Assembly: GCA_035446765.1 (NCBI GenBank)
Contig: DAOTFU010000036.1
Span: 1-8,213, forward strand
Direction: 5' to 3'
Length of the DNA: 8,213 bases
From: JALOAF01 sp035446765
Lineage (GTDB): Bacteria; Patescibacteriota; Gracilibacteria; Absconditabacterales; Absconditicoccaceae
Positions within the stretch are counted from its first letter, which is position 1, and each line of letters opens with the position of its first letter. Both the position numbers and the translations under genes were made by a program. The notes below the pieces were generated by a model. That model was not told where the DNA came from. It saw only the letters and a list, made by a program, of their open reading frames with translations, and did no database searches. Below, piece after piece: positions 7,441-8,213 of this stretch.

Positions 7441-8213
7441 ATGATCAAAAAAATAACACCATTAGTATCTACATTAATATGTACATATAATGCCGAGAAA
7501 TTTATAGAGAACACTATTGATTCCGTACAAAAACAAACATATAAAAATCAAGAAATATTAATACGAGATGATGGATCTAGTGATGATACAATAGTTGTAT
7601 TAGAAAAAATAGCGAGCAAAGATAAAAGAATACAAATCTTTACATCAAAGGAATTAGGAAAGAAGTTGTGACCATATTGATGACTAAATTTTCTTATGGA
7701 CTACTCAAAATGAGAATATATAGCTATACAAGACCATGATGATATACGACATTCTACAAAAATCAAAAAACAGATTGATTTTTTAGAAAAAAATAAAAAA
7801 TATATATGATCCGGGACTGGTGCTTTAATGTATTATGCTAAACAAGGAATTTGATTTTATGTGGATAGTTTAAAAGAACAAAATAAAAGTAAAGTATTAC
7901 ACACTTCATTAGTTTTTAGAAATAAAGGTTTTAGATACAAAACAGATATTGAAACTCAAGTTGATGGATATTTTATGGAAATGATTCTATCTAAATGAAA
8001 AAATGTGCTTAAAATAATACCAGAAATATTTAGCAAACTGCGATATATCATAGGACTCCTGCATGGAATCGATCTTCATATCCAGCCTAAAATGCACAAT
8101 TCAAATGTGCAATTTTGCAATATTAAATTTGATAATGTATTCTTCAATTACAATCAAAAACAAGTCATTCAGAATCTTTCCTTCACAATAGAACCAAATG
8201 AATGCATATCAAT
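7441..8213 (+). CDS. GT2-family glycosyltransferase, 3' end outside window; frame continues into ABC ATPase-like sequence
   Basis: The first 200 residues are a GT-A-fold GT2 enzyme. They start with P-L-V-S-T-L-I-C-T-Y-N-A, then have T-I-D-S-V-x-K-Q-T-Y, R-D-D-G-S-S-D-D-T (D43, D44) that binds the nucleotide, and Q-D-H-D-D-I-R (D98-D101), the metal-binding DxD-type motif. UGA encodes several glycines. The acceptor side includes K-G-F-R-Y-K-T-D and V-D-G-Y-F-M-E-M-I-L. It starts 3 bases after the GT4 stop, with AAAGA just upstream. From about residue 201 the sequence stops looking like GT2. Residues 228-257 (I-K-F-D-N-V-F-F-N-Y ... L-S-F-T-I-E-P-N-E) match the start of an ABC-transporter nucleotide-binding domain, without a stop between. 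Either the protein is a real GT2-ABC fusion or the last 170 or so bases are wrongly joined. The end is cut by the window. Confidence 0.85.
8122..8213 (+). other. Start of an ABC-transporter ATPase domain in frame with GT2
   Basis: I-K-F-D-N-V-F-F-N-Y places a tyrosine (Y237) in the A-loop position that stacks on the ATP base, and V-I-Q-N-L-S-F-T-I-E-P-N-E-C-I-S is the strand pattern that leads to the Walker A loop. The window ends before Walker A would appear. In MsbA/PglK-type flippases this domain follows a six-span membrane domain, which is not present here. No UGA codon occurs after 8000; the only two glycines after 8040 are GGA, too few to prove a different origin. Confidence 0.6.

Overview
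The window reads correctly only if UGA is translated as glycine (NCBI genetic code 25). UGA falls on invariant glycines in all four recognisable enzyme families: the H3TH region of a 5'-3' exonuclease, the Gly-Gly-Thr active-site motif of a nucleotidyltransferase toxin, and the Gly-Gly loop and EGLP motif of a GT4 glycosyltransferase. Every gene whose end lies inside the window stops at TAA or TAG. TGG still encodes Trp. With the strong A+T bias this points to Candidatus Gracilibacteria (BD1-5) or Absconditabacteria (SR1); the sequence does not let me choose between them. These lineages are known as small-genome, host-dependent or predatory bacteria (established knowledge, not visible here). 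Under the standard code the same DNA would look like a field of broken short frames.

Layout. (1) At 2-502 (+) is the 3' end of a stand-alone 5'-3' exonuclease of the DNA polymerase I N-terminal-domain type, ending in a likely beta-clamp-binding peptide. (2) At 503-592 is a convergent gap with a strong 15-bp stem, probably a two-way terminator. (3) At 593-4177 (-) is one uninterrupted 1194-residue polytopic membrane protein with two large soluble domains, resembling GT-C-type glycosyltransferases. Two short repeat structures lie inside it. (4) At 4178-4397 is a divergent intergenic region with a TATAAT box and a 17-bp perfect inverted repeat. (5) At 4398-5821 (+) is an AbiEi/AbiEii (AbiE-type) toxin-antitoxin pair with overlapping genes. 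(6) At 5848-8213 (+) is a tightly packed cluster: a cytidylyltransferase-like nucleotidyltransferase, a GT4 glycosyltransferase containing an in-frame 33-bp repeat-like segment, and a GT2 glycosyltransferase whose frame runs into the start of an ABC-transporter ATPase domain at the window edge.

The right half can be read as a cell-surface glycan locus (nucleotide activation of a precursor, sugar transfer, possibly export) with a toxin-antitoxin or phage-defence module at its head. Gaps of 26, 6 and 3 bases between the plus-strand genes are compatible with one transcript from near 4260. Clear Shine-Dalgarno sequences are absent or very weak before all starts. No tRNA, rRNA, CRISPR array or complete insertion sequence was found.
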